Source of the DNA: a virus
DNA: 56,184 nucleotides
IMG/VR virus record: IMGVR_UViG_3300025759_000118
Span: 1 to 56,184 of that record
Strand: one strand, 5' to 3'
Shown here: piece by piece, positions 1-8,221 of the stretch
Position numbering within the stretch: position 1 is the first letter of the stretch
How the letters are laid out: every line of letters starts with the position of its first letter
Made by a program: the position numbers and the translations under genes
The notes under the pieces: model-generated
Seen by the model: the letters and a program-made list of their open reading frames with translations, nothing else
What the model was told of the DNA's origin: nothing
The model's database searches: none

Positions 1-1
1 A

Positions 2-448
2 AAAGAAAGACAGCTTATAAGAAGCACAAGAGAATCTTTTGATGACCCACAAAAACTTAAGCCTTTAATGTTTGCGGGTTTGATAATGGAAGGTGCAATT
101 ATAGGCTATGAGACTAATACTAGAAGCGGAGGTAGAGGTGCAAGGCTATTAGGTATAGGTGCTTCTAAAGAATATAAACAAGATACTGTGACTTTATCTT
201 TAAGAACTGTATCTGTATTAACAGGCAGAGTATTGATAGAAGTTTCAATAACAAAAAGCATTTTAAGTGTTGGCACAAATCAAGACGGATTTAGGTTTAT
301 AGAAAACAGAACAGAGCTAATTGAAATAGAAAATGGTGATGTAGAAAATGAAAGCGTCACGATAGCATTGCAGTCTGCTATAGAAGAAGCAATATTAGCT
401 ACTATAGAAAAAGGAATTCAAAAAAATTTTTGGAGTTATAAGGAATGA
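2..448 (+). CDS. csgG: CsgG-like curli secretion pore protein (C-terminal part, cut at window edge)
   Basis: The reading frame is open from base 2, so the gene begins before the window; only about 148 C-terminal residues are seen. They follow CsgG closely: an ERQ-like start, then MEGAIIGYETN, a Gly-rich RSGGRGARLLGIGAS stretch, a beta-rich segment with LRTVSVLTGRVL, and a final helix ending near GIQKNFW. CsgG is an outer-membrane lipoprotein that forms a nonameric channel for curli subunits in Gram-negative bacteria. Here it is the first of a run that leads into a curlin-like protein and then the lysis genes. The role in a phage is unknown: secretion of the next gene's product or an outer-membrane pore at lysis are both possible. 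The N-terminal signal peptide and lipobox are not visible. Confidence 0.85.
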   Translation, partial: KERQLIRSTRESFDDPQKLKPLMFAGLIMEGAIIGYETNTRSGGRGARLLGIGASKEYKQDTVTLSLRTVSVLTGRVLIEVSITKSILSVGTNQDGFRFIENRTELIEIENGDVENESVTIALQSAIEEAILATIEKGIQKNFWSYKE

Positions 449-1152
449 TAAAACTATTACCAGTTATATTTTTGTTATCAATAAATATTTTTGTTGCAGA
501 CAATGAAATATCTATTGACCAAACTGGAGCTACAGCTAATTTAGATATAGAGCAATTAGGTTCTGGAAACTTAATTGGCGGTTCAACTGCAACTGCTGGT
601 TCTATGACAGCCTTGGATTTAGATGGTGCAACGATGACTTTAGATATTAACCAATTAGGTAATTCTAATTTATTTAGAGGCGATATATATGCAGATAGCT
701 ATACTGGATTTTTTGAATTTACAGGAGACTCTAATACATTTGCTATGCAAACAGACCCAAACAATACTTATGGTGCTGATAGCTCAAATGTAAATGTACA
801 AGTATCAGGCTCTTCAAATGCTTTTACTTTAAACCAAGCTACTAATGCAATGGCATCTACACTAGATTTAGATTGGACTATCAATGGTTCAAACAACAGC
901 ATAACATCTTCTATTGACCAAGATTTAGCTACAAACTATATGAATATTAGTGGCTCTGATAATACAGTCACTTTTGATGGAGATGGCTACCAAGGTGCAT
1001 ATTTTCATCTGACTCATACTGGAGGCTCTAGAACTATAAATGTCACACAACAAAGTACACTTGATAATGATTGGCTCAAGATTACTTCTTCTGGTTCTAA
1101 TGGTACTTTCTGTGTCAATCAAAACGACCAAGGCACTAGCACAAGTTGTTGA
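445..1152 (+). CDS. Secreted curlin-like repeat protein
   Basis: This 235-residue protein has an N-terminal signal peptide (MIKLLPVIFLLSINIFVA). The mature part is a run of about seven imperfect 20-25 residue repeats built on Gly-Ser-x-Asn followed by alternating hydrophobic residues and a Gln or Asp, such as IEQLGSGNLIGG, INQLGNSNLF and VSGSSNAFTLNQ. This resembles curlin repeats (Gln-x-Gly-x-x-Asn), which form stacked beta-strand amyloid. Two Cys near the C-terminus could form a disulphide. It overlaps the upstream csgG stop by ATGA, which suggests coupled translation and that CsgG is its exporter. I infer an extracellular fibre or beta-solenoid; no experiment supports this here. Confidence 0.6.
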   Translation: MIKLLPVIFLLSINIFVADNEISIDQTGATANLDIEQLGSGNLIGGSTATAGSMTALDLDGATMTLDINQLGNSNLFRGDIYADSYTGFFEFTGDSNTFAMQTDPNNTYGADSSNVNVQVSGSSNAFTLNQATNAMASTLDLDWTINGSNNSITSSIDQDLATNYMNISGSDNTVTFDGDGYQGAYFHLTHTGGSRTINVTQQSTLDNDWLKITSSGSNGTFCVNQNDQGTSTSC

Positions 1153-2188
1153 TATAGGAACAGTAGAACAAGTATCAGGATATGCTCGGATAGAAAGAGA
1201 TAAGAACTATGATGTAGTGACTGACTTTGGGATTCAGTCTTACGACAAAGCACAAACTGAAGCAGGTCGTATGGGCATAAGGTTTGTAGATGATACAACT
1301 ATAAGAATTACAGAACACTCTATGGTTGTTATAGATGAATTTGTTTTTGACCCAAACCCTGATAACTCAAAGTTAGCTTTGAATTTTGTAAAAGGTACAG
1401 CTAGATTTACTTCAAGCTTAACCAATGCAATATCAAAAAAAAATATTAAGTTAAAAACTAATTCTGCAGTAGTCGGTATACGAGGTACAGATTTTACTAT
1501 TACAGTAGAACCTGATACTGGTAAGAGTTTATTTATATTATTGCCAGATGAAAATGGTAATCCTTCTGGAGAAATATCAGTCACAACTGCTATTGGAACA
1601 GTTATATTAAACAAGCCATATCAAGCAACAACGACTAGAGTTTATGAAGCAATGCCAAGTAAACCAGTCATTTTAGATTTGTCTTTAGATTTTATAAATA
1701 ATATGTTGTTGATTGCACCACCAGAAGAAGATAAAGAACAAGAAGAAGAGCAATCAGAAAGCAAGCAAGATAATAACTTGTTAGATTTTGGAGAGTTAGA
1801 TATTGATTATTTAGCCGATGACTCTTTAGATAAAGACGAATTAGAATTTACAGAACTAGATTATGATGCTTTGAATGTAAATTTTTTAGAAGATTTACTT
1901 GATATAATTACAGAGCTTGATGTTTTAGATAATGAAGAAGAACTTACTCAAACAATATCTGCTGTAAATATAGAAGGAACTAATATAGGTCAAGACCAAA
2001 AAACACAGATAACAACAGTAGTTTCAGGTCAAGAAATAAAACTTACAAGAGAAGTTGCACAATCAACATCTATACAAATAGATAGTGGCGAAAGTTATTT
2101 AGTTGTATTAGAACAAGATGGAGTAATGAATCAAGTTAAAGTAAATGGTGGAGGGTCATCAGTAATAGTGATAAGACAAAGTCAATGA
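1067..2188 (+). CDS. Secreted FecR-domain protein
   Basis: I chose the ATG at 1067 because it begins a clean signal peptide (MIGSRLLLLVLMVLS, then an ALA cleavage box); an ATG at 1040 would add nine polar residues. The gene overlaps the curlin-like gene by 86 bases in another frame. After the signal comes a FecR-type beta domain (VEQVSGYARIERD, then VVGIRGTDFTITV, the usual AVRGTDF-like box). Next is an acidic linker rich in Glu and Asp (about residues 190-290) and a C-terminal beta domain. FecR domains are found in periplasmic and surface proteins. It shares the reading block with csgG and probably acts in the envelope. Confidence 0.6.
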   Translation: MIGSRLLLLVLMVLSVSIKTTKALAQVVDIGTVEQVSGYARIERDKNYDVVTDFGIQSYDKAQTEAGRMGIRFVDDTTIRITEHSMVVIDEFVFDPNPDNSKLALNFVKGTARFTSSLTNAISKKNIKLKTNSAVVGIRGTDFTITVEPDTGKSLFILLPDENGNPSGEISVTTAIGTVILNKPYQATTTRVYEAMPSKPVILDLSLDFINNMLLIAPPEEDKEQEEEQSESKQDNNLLDFGELDIDYLADDSLDKDELEFTELDYDALNVNFLEDLLDIITELDVLDNEEELTQTISAVNIEGTNIGQDQKTQITTVVSGQEIKLTREVAQSTSIQIDSGESYLVVLEQDGVMNQVKVNGGGSSVIVIRQSQ

Positions 2189-2376
2189 GAAAAATATTAT
2201 TAACAATAATTACATTTGCATTTTTATTAGGTTGTACAGAAACAATCGTAGCTTATGATGAAGCTACAAATAATTTTATTATGAAGCAAGGCAAAGCAAC
2301 TGCAGGAACAATAACTGTAGATAAGAACGATAACTGTCAAGTAGTTGATGGAATCTTTGTGGTGTGTGGTCAATGA
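2185..2376 (+). CDS. Small lipoprotein
   Basis: This 63-residue protein starts with a basic n-region and a hydrophobic stretch ending in the lipobox LLGC at about residue 17, so the mature protein should be lipid-anchored. The remaining 46 residues contain two more Cys that could pair. It overlaps the FecR-domain gene by ATGA and the inner spanin gene by ATGA, so it lies in one translational unit with them. It could be an accessory of the CsgG pore or a lysis lipoprotein; I do not recognise the family. Confidence 0.55.
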   Translation: MRKILLTIITFAFLLGCTETIVAYDEATNNFIMKQGKATAGTITVDKNDNCQVVDGIFVVCGQ

Positions 2377-2765
2377 GTAAAATACTTTTAGGAGTTATAG
2401 CAGTTTTGATTTCTATATGTGGATTTTTGTATTGGCAAAATTCTTCTCTTCAATCTTTGAACAGAGCTTATGAGTTAAGAGACCAAGAACAAAAAGAAGC
2501 AATAGAAAATATGCAACAAGATTTTGAAATGCAAACACGAGGATTAGTAGAACTTCAAACAAGAAACCAAGAAATCCAACTAGAGATGAATAGGTATCTT
2601 GATATTTTTAAAAGACACAATCTTAGCAAGCTAGCAGCAGCTAAACCGGGGTTGATAGAAAAGAGGGTGAACAATGGAACTAAAGAAGTATTTGATGGCA
2701 TTGAAGCAGATAGTCGTATTATTGATGGTCTCGATGATGGCTTACAGTTGCAGCCTGATTCCTAA
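2373..2765 (+). CDS. Inner-membrane spanin (Rz-like)
   Basis: The start is the ATG at 2373, overlapping the previous stop as ATGA. The 130-residue product has one N-terminal transmembrane helix (about residues 4-22) followed by a long coiled coil rich in Gln, Glu and Arg, then LAAAKPGLIEKRVNNGT, a phrase I associate with Rz-type proteins of marine podoviruses. Inner spanins span the periplasm and pair with an outer-membrane lipoprotein to fuse the two membranes in the last step of lysis. The next gene starts inside this one in another frame, the classic overlapping Rz/Rz1 arrangement. Confidence 0.7.
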   Translation: MSKILLGVIAVLISICGFLYWQNSSLQSLNRAYELRDQEQKEAIENMQQDFEMQTRGLVELQTRNQEIQLEMNRYLDIFKRHNLSKLAAAKPGLIEKRVNNGTKEVFDGIEADSRIIDGLDDGLQLQPDS

Positions 2766-3048
2766 ACAAGTAGATGTAATAAGCAAACCTCTCAAAAGAA
2801 CCATAGCTCAACCAGTTATGCCTAGAGAGATAGATTTAAATGAGCCATATTGGTTTGTAGTATCAGAGCTTAATGTTGATGAGTTTTTAGAAAGAGTAAA
2901 AAAAGAAGAAGGTCGTATAGTATTTGTAGCTATGTCAATTCCAGACTATGAGTTGATGGCTTACAATATGCAAGAACTAAAGAGGTATATAAATGAGCTT
3001 AAAGAAGTGGTGGTCTACTATAGAAAAGTCACTACCAATGAGGAATAA
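2674..3048 (+). CDS. Outer-membrane spanin-like lipoprotein (Rz1-like)
   Basis: The gene begins inside the inner-spanin gene in a different frame. The ATG at 2674 has a good ribosome-binding site (GAGGGTGAACA). The N-terminus is a lipoprotein signal ending in MAYSC, with Cys at about residue 26. The mature part, about 98 residues, is longer than classic Rz1 and has no proline-rich stretch, but ends in a helical segment (YNMQELKRYINELKEVV). The position, lipobox and overlap argue for the outer-membrane half of the spanin pair. It could instead be a lysis-associated lipoprotein of another type. Confidence 0.6.
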   Translation: MELKKYLMALKQIVVLLMVSMMAYSCSLIPKQVDVISKPLKRTIAQPVMPREIDLNEPYWFVVSELNVDEFLERVKKEEGRIVFVAMSIPDYELMAYNMQELKRYINELKEVVVYYRKVTTNEE

Positions 3049-3052
3049 GAAA

Positions 3053-3496
3053 ATGAAAATATCTAAAGAGGGTATTGCCCTTATTAAAAAGTTTGAAGGA
3101 TTAGAGCTTAAAGCTTATCAAGATAGTGTTGGTATATGGACAATAGGTTGGGGTCATACTAAGGAAGTATTTGAAGGTATGGAAATATCTAAGGAAGAAG
3201 CAGAAGCATTTTTAGAAATAGAGCTTGAGGAGTTTGAAAGTTATGTCGAAGATTTAGTAGATGTAGAACTAGAACAATGTCAGTTTGATGCTTTAGTTTG
3301 TTGGACATATAACTTAGGACCAACAAATTTAGCTAGCTCTACAATGCTTAAAGTTTTAAATAAAGAAATGTACGAAGAAGTTCCATATCAAATGAAAAGA
3401 TGGAACAAGGCAGGAGGAGAAGTATTGCAAGGATTAGTTAGAAGGAGAGAAGCAGAAGCTTTACTTTTTCAAGGAGAGCCTTGGCACGAAGTATAA
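3053..3496 (+). CDS. Endolysin, T4-type lysozyme (GH24 muramidase)
   Basis: The start at 3053 follows a GAGGAATAAGAAA ribosome-binding site. This 147-residue protein has the GH24 catalytic triad in its usual spacing: Glu15, Asp24 and Thr30 (KKFEGLELKAYQDSVGIWT). The GWGHT box and the C-terminal RRREAEALLF signature follow. GH24 enzymes cut the glycan strands of peptidoglycan. No signal peptide or SAR anchor is visible, so release needs a holin; none is obvious next to it, and a two-helix protein at 54113-54355 is a distant candidate. With the two genes before it, it makes a lysis cassette. Confidence 0.9.
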   Translation: MKISKEGIALIKKFEGLELKAYQDSVGIWTIGWGHTKEVFEGMEISKEEAEAFLEIELEEFESYVEDLVDVELEQCQFDALVCWTYNLGPTNLASSTMLKVLNKEMYEEVPYQMKRWNKAGGEVLQGLVRRREAEALLFQGEPWHEV

Positions 3497-5341
3497 ATGG
3501 CATTAGTTAAATATCAATTCAGACCCGGAATAAATAAAGAGCTAACTTCATATGCAAATGAAGGTGGCTGGAGAGACTCTGATAAAATTAGATTTAGATT
3601 TGGCAAACCTGAAAAAATAGGAGGCTGGTCTAAAAATTCAACCAATAGTTTTTTAGGAACTTGCAGAGCATTGCATACATATAAAACTTCTACCCTTGCT
3701 TCTTATAATTCATTAGGCACACATTTTAAATGGTACATTCAAGAAGGTGATACTTTTTATGATATTACACCTGTTGATAATACAACTGCTGCAGGTGATG
3801 TGACTTTTACAGCAGCAAATGGTTCTACATCTTTGACAGTAAATGACACAGCACATAATGCAAATCCCGGAGATTATGTAATCTTTTCTGGTGCGGTAGC
3901 TGTAGGTGGTAATGTTACTGCTGATGTTTTAAACCAAGAATATCAAATACAAACTACAACAACTAATACTTATACAGTCACTTTAGCTCAAGCTTCAGAC
4001 CATACTGGTAGTGGTGGTGGTTCAAACACAGTTGGTACATATTTATATGGTTCAGGTCTGGATGTATTTGTTGCAGGAACAGGTTGGGGTGCAGGTCAAT
4101 GGGGTCAAAGCACTTGGGGTAGTACAAGTCCTGTTGCTGTTTTTAGTCAATTAAGATTATGGAGTATAGATAATTTTGGAGAAGATTTAGTAGCTGTACC
4201 TAGAGGTGGTCCTTTATTTATCTGGCAAAAAGCAAATGGTTTAGGCACTAGAGGAGTCTTAGCAAGTTCTTTAGCTGGTGCAAGTAATTGTCCTATATCT
4301 GCTTTTCAAGTTATGACTTCTGATGTAGATAGACATTTAATAGCTTTGGGTTGTAATCCTATTGGTAGCAGTACAGTAGACCCTTTGTTTGTAAGATGGT
4401 CTGACTCAGAGAATATGGTTGATTGGACACCATCAGCTACAAACTCAGCAGGTGGAGTAAAGCTATCATCAGGTAGTCAAATTATTGGTGCTATACAAAC
4501 AAGACAAGAAACATTAGTTTTTACTGATACAAGTATTTTTTCTATGAGATTTGTCGGTAGTCCTTTTTATTTTTCTTTTAATGAAATAGCTAGAGGAATA
4601 GGAATGATTGCACCTAAAGCAGGAGTTGCAGTAGGTGGTCAAGTTTACTTTATGGATGATGGTGCTTTTTACAGAGCTACAGGTAATATAGAAAGAATAC
4701 CTTGTACTGTGCTAGACCATGTTTTTAGTGACATAAATAAATCACAAAGATTTAAAATTTTTGCAGGACACAATCAAGTTCACAATGAAGTTATTTGGTT
4801 TTATCCTTCTGCAAGTAGTACCGAAATAGATAAGTATGTGACTTATAACTATGCGGAAAAAGTTTGGACTGTTGGAACTACTTCAGATGGCTATACAAGA
4901 ACTGCATGGAATCCAGCACCTTTGTTAGACTTTCCATTAGCTACAGGCAAATTAGATAACACACAAAATAATTATCTTTACAATCATGAAACTGGTAATA
5001 CTGCAGATGGCTCTGATTTTAGTGCCTATATAGAATCAGCAGATATTGATTTAGACCCAGATGGAGAATCATTTATGTTTATTAGCAAAGTAATTCCAGA
5101 CATAGAGTTTTTAGAATCTAGCAATTCTAATGATACTGTTAATTTAACTTTGAAGGGTAGAAGGTATCCAGCAGAAAGTCGCTCAACTTTATCTACTATT
5201 TCTTTAACACCAAGCACACAGTTTACAAATACAAGAGGCAGAACAAGACAAGTTTCTGTTCGCATTGAAAATAATTCTGGAGATTTTCGTTGGCGACTAG
5301 GTGATTCTAGATTTGATATTCGTTCTGATGGGAGGAAATAA
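3497..5341 (+). CDS. Tail hub / DNA stabilization protein (P22 gp10-like)
   Basis: This 614-residue virion protein starts immediately after the endolysin stop. Its opening (FRPGINKELTSYANEGGW followed by DKIRFRFGKPEKIGGW) is the signature of a family in marine podoviruses usually compared with P22 gp10, which closes the tail below the gp4 ring. The body is beta-rich with many Trp-Gly motifs, as in a propeller, and contains a Gly/Thr-rich insert (about residues 95-190) that looks like an added Ig-like loop. The gp4-like partner is at 47488-48177. Function is by family resemblance. Confidence 0.65.
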   Translation: MALVKYQFRPGINKELTSYANEGGWRDSDKIRFRFGKPEKIGGWSKNSTNSFLGTCRALHTYKTSTLASYNSLGTHFKWYIQEGDTFYDITPVDNTTAAGDVTFTAANGSTSLTVNDTAHNANPGDYVIFSGAVAVGGNVTADVLNQEYQIQTTTTNTYTVTLAQASDHTGSGGGSNTVGTYLYGSGLDVFVAGTGWGAGQWGQSTWGSTSPVAVFSQLRLWSIDNFGEDLVAVPRGGPLFIWQKANGLGTRGVLASSLAGASNCPISAFQVMTSDVDRHLIALGCNPIGSSTVDPLFVRWSDSENMVDWTPSATNSAGGVKLSSGSQIIGAIQTRQETLVFTDTSIFSMRFVGSPFYFSFNEIARGIGMIAPKAGVAVGGQVYFMDDGAFYRATGNIERIPCTVLDHVFSDINKSQRFKIFAGHNQVHNEVIWFYPSASSTEIDKYVTYNYAEKVWTVGTTSDGYTRTAWNPAPLLDFPLATGKLDNTQNNYLYNHETGNTADGSDFSAYIESADIDLDPDGESFMFISKVIPDIEFLESSNSNDTVNLTLKGRRYPAESRSTLSTISLTPSTQFTNTRGRTRQVSVRIENNSGDFRWRLGDSRFDIRSDGRK

Positions 5342-5547
5342 TGGCAGCTAAATCATCACCACCTCTTCCATTGCCAGAAACAGAGTATCAATTAGAAAAT
5401 GAGTTTGTCACTAGAAGAACTATAGAACAAATAATACAAGATATTTTTAATGACTTAGCTAATGTAGATACTTTAAGAACAGCTTCATTATCTAAGGCAG
5501 TTAAGCGTCATCAATTTTTATTAATGGGTACTAAAGGAAATGTCTGA
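5341..5547 (+). CDS. Small conserved virion-module protein
   Basis: A 68-residue protein whose ATG overlaps the preceding stop. The first 20 residues are Pro/Glu-rich and the rest is helical (EQIIQDIFNDLANV). Similar short genes sit after the gp10-like gene in related marine phages, so I take it as a small tail or assembly factor. No catalytic motif is visible. Confidence 0.5.
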   Translation: MAAKSSPPLPLPETEYQLENEFVTRRTIEQIIQDIFNDLANVDTLRTASLSKAVKRHQFLLMGTKGNV

Positions 5548-5875
5548 TAGTTTAAAAGTATTAGGACAGATAGCTCCAGCAGCTACTACAGAAACAGATT
5601 TATATACAGTACCCGCAGCTACACAAACTACTGTTAGTTCAATAGTAATAGCTAATAGAGATTCAGGTGCAGCAACTTACAGATTGTCTGTATCTACAGC
5701 AGGTTCAGCAACTGGAACAAAAGACTATTTAATTTTCGACAAAGCATTAAGCGGTAATACAACTGATACATTAGTGATTGGCATTACCCTTAATGAAACT
5801 GATAAAATAAGGGCATATGCGTCTACTGCTAATCTTAGTGTAAACGCATTTGGCTGTGAAACATCTGAGGAATAA
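5540..5875 (+). CDS. Small beta-rich virion protein
   Basis: A 111-residue protein overlapping the end of the previous gene. It is Thr/Ser/Ala-rich with alternating hydrophobic residues (TVSSIVIANRDSGAATYRL), typical of a small Ig-like or jelly-roll structural protein. Pro-Ala-Ala-Thr motifs and the lack of charged clusters fit a virion surface or tail component. It has no recognisable enzyme motif. Confidence 0.5.
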   Translation: MSDSLKVLGQIAPAATTETDLYTVPAATQTTVSSIVIANRDSGAATYRLSVSTAGSATGTKDYLIFDKALSGNTTDTLVIGITLNETDKIRAYASTANLSVNAFGCETSEE

Positions 5876-5876
5876 T

Positions 5877-7745
5877 ATGAATAATATCCAAAGCCAAGTT
5901 AAAAACATAGCTTCTAGAGGAAGATATGGAGACTCTACTCTTGTGCATATGAACCCAACTGAATTAAGTGGGTTAGCACAAATGGGTCAAATGACTGTCA
6001 ATCCAGAAACAGGATTGCCTGAAGCTTTTGGCTTGCGTGATGCAATCCCTATTGCTGCAAGTATTGTAGGCGGTGTATTTGGTGGACCAGTAGGTGCTGG
6101 TCTTGGTTCAGGTTTAGCAACAGGTTTATTAGAAGGAGACTTAAAGAAAGGTTTATTAGCTGGTCTTACTTCGTATGGTTTTGGTTCTATATTACAAGGT
6201 GCTGGTGCTGCTGCTAAAGGTGCAGAAGCTGCTGCACAAGCTACTGCTCAAGCTACAAAAACTGCTGGAGAAGAAGCTGCAAAAGCAGCAGCCGAAGAAG
6301 TTGCTAAAGCAGGTACAGAGGAAGTTGCTAAAGTTGCAACAGAAGAAGTAGCTAAAAGTGCTGGAGAAGAAGTAGCTAAAGCTGCTGGAGAGGAGGCTTT
6401 ATCAGAAGCTACAAAACAAAGTATTTTTAAAGCAGCACAAGAAACAGGACAAACTGCAACAGAAAAAGCTTTGTCAGAAGGTTCTAAAAATCTTTTGACA
6501 TCTGCAAAAGATGCTTTTACTCCGCCTTCTGGAGCAGAAGGTTTTGACAAGTTTACTTCTGTATTTGACAATTTAGCTTTTGGTGCTTCTCAACCATCAG
6601 CCTATATACCTATTGGTATAGGTGGTAGTGGTTTAGGCATGATGCAAGCACAAGAACAATATGAAGAAGATTTAGCAGAAGGTCAAAGGCAAGACTTATT
6701 ACAAAGAGAGTACGAAGCTATGATGAGACCTGAGCCTATATTGTATTCAGCTACAGGAGGTCTTACACAATTTAATGAAGGTGGCGATATAAAACCACAA
6801 GTTATTTCTAGACAAAAAAGACCTTATGCAATTAACACAGATTATATGCCGGGCATAAATCCTGAAGTTTTATATTTTAATCCAGCTACTATGAACCCTG
6901 CAGCAATGACTATTATGGAAGATGGTACTGATGTAAATAGAACTGTACAACAAAATCCAATATCGCCAGATTTCTACGACAACTTTAGCAAAGGTGGATT
7001 TGATGTAGATTATAAAACTGTTCCAACTCAAACATCTATAGACCCTTATCAAAAATATACAGGTGTTGCACCGCCAGCTTATCTACAAAAATCAGCTATA
7101 CCTAGTCCTGAAATAAACATGAAACCATTAGAGACTATGCCTTTACCAGCACAAGATGACCCTTTGGATGATATACCAGCTACCTATAACGGAATTCCTA
7201 TGCCAGTTCTTGCTTCTATAAGCATGGGCATGGGATTACAACCTAAAGGAATGTTAAAAGATTATATAGATTCTGGAGGAGAAGTAGCTACAGCAGATGC
7301 AAAGGCTTCTTTATTTAATAAAGGTGGCGATACAAGTATTGACCCATTAATAACAGAAACAAAAGCTTTTATTATGGGAGAAACATCTGATGATACTGTT
7401 ATAAAAAGATTTATAGAAAAGTATGGAACAGAAGCATTTTTAGGTTTAAGAGAGGAAGTATTACAATCTCTTATTCCTGATGCACAAACAGAAGGACTGA
7501 TTGCAGGAAAAGGTAATGGCGGTATGGATGATGACCTTCGAGGAAACATTGGAGGCAAAGAAACTATAGCTGTATCTCAAGATGAATTTATAGTTCCTGC
7601 AGATGTAGTTTCTATGTTAGGTGATGGTAGTTCTGATGCTGGTGCAAAAGAACTATATAACATGATGGATAAAGTTCGCACAGAAAAATATGGAACTAAA
7701 CAACAAGCTAAACCTATAGACACTAGTAAGGTATTGCCAGCATGA
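5877..7745 (+). CDS. Internal virion / tail-associated protein with VHM and SDAGAK motifs
   Basis: The start is the ATG at 5877 after a GAGGAATAAT site; a TTG at 5850 is also in frame but lies inside the previous gene. The 622-residue product opens with RGRYGDSTLVHMNPTELSGL, a motif common in structural proteins of marine podoviruses. A glycine-rich hydrophobic segment (about residues 55-110) and a long Ala/Glu/Lys helical repeat (about residues 115-200; KAAAEEVAKAGTEEVAK) follow. The C-terminus carries QDEFIVPADVVSMLGDGSSD, another hallmark of these virion proteins. It is probably an ejection or tail-interior protein. Confidence 0.6.
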   Translation: MNNIQSQVKNIASRGRYGDSTLVHMNPTELSGLAQMGQMTVNPETGLPEAFGLRDAIPIAASIVGGVFGGPVGAGLGSGLATGLLEGDLKKGLLAGLTSYGFGSILQGAGAAAKGAEAAAQATAQATKTAGEEAAKAAAEEVAKAGTEEVAKVATEEVAKSAGEEVAKAAGEEALSEATKQSIFKAAQETGQTATEKALSEGSKNLLTSAKDAFTPPSGAEGFDKFTSVFDNLAFGASQPSAYIPIGIGGSGLGMMQAQEQYEEDLAEGQRQDLLQREYEAMMRPEPILYSATGGLTQFNEGGDIKPQVISRQKRPYAINTDYMPGINPEVLYFNPATMNPAAMTIMEDGTDVNRTVQQNPISPDFYDNFSKGGFDVDYKTVPTQTSIDPYQKYTGVAPPAYLQKSAIPSPEINMKPLETMPLPAQDDPLDDIPATYNGIPMPVLASISMGMGLQPKGMLKDYIDSGGEVATADAKASLFNKGGDTSIDPLITETKAFIMGETSDDTVIKRFIEKYGTEAFLGLREEVLQSLIPDAQTEGLIAGKGNGGMDDDLRGNIGGKETIAVSQDEFIVPADVVSMLGDGSSDAGAKELYNMMDKVRTEKYGTKQQAKPIDTSKVLPA

Positions 7746-8221
7746 ATGATGTTGCATTAAAAAACGAAGCTACTGGAGAATATAGTTTTTCTATAGTCAA
7801 TAATGACGAGTTAGTTTTAGTTTGGGAAGGTGCTAAAAAATATTTAGAAAAATCTTGTAAGCGTTCTAATGGTCGAATTAGACCTGAAGATATTTTTTAT
7901 GATTGTTTAAATGGCAGTCATAGACTTTGGATAGTATTTGATACTGGCTCATTTGATATAAAAGGAATAGTAGTCACACAAAAAGTAATATATCCAACAG
8001 GCAAAGCTATGTTAAGTCTTGAACATATTACTGGAAATAATATGGAGGACTGGGTTGAAACTCTTATAGAAGAGTTAGAAGTAGTTGGCAAAAAAGATGG
8101 ATGCGATGGCATAGAAGGTATAGGTCGTGCAGGATTTTGGAACTGGATTAAAGATAAAGATTGGAAAAAACTAGCAGTTTTTTTTGAATATAACTTTGAG
8201 GTAAAAGATGAGAAGATATAA
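7742..8221 (+). CDS. GNAT-like protein of the virion module
   Basis: A 159-residue protein overlapping the previous stop by ATGA. It has an acetyltransferase-like layout: a strand pair (HRLWIVFDTGSFDIKGIVVT), then a helix with WVETLIEELEVVGKKDGCD and a GRAGFWNWIKDKDWKK segment. Similar proteins lie next to internal virion genes in podoviruses and are often labelled acetyltransferase. The acetyl-CoA P-loop (Arg/Gln-x-x-Gly-x-Gly/Ala) is not visible, so enzymatic activity is doubtful. Confidence 0.4.
   Translation: MNDVALKNEATGEYSFSIVNNDELVLVWEGAKKYLEKSCKRSNGRIRPEDIFYDCLNGSHRLWIVFDTGSFDIKGIVVTQKVIYPTGKAMLSLEHITGNNMEDWVETLIEELEVVGKKDGCDGIEGIGRAGFWNWIKDKDWKKLAVFFEYNFEVKDEKI

Noticed and set aside
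450-473. A palindrome-like match at the start of the curlin-like gene
   Set aside because: It matches 20 of 24 positions, but it lies in AT-rich signal-peptide code far from the early block, so chance is likely. I left it out of the copy count.
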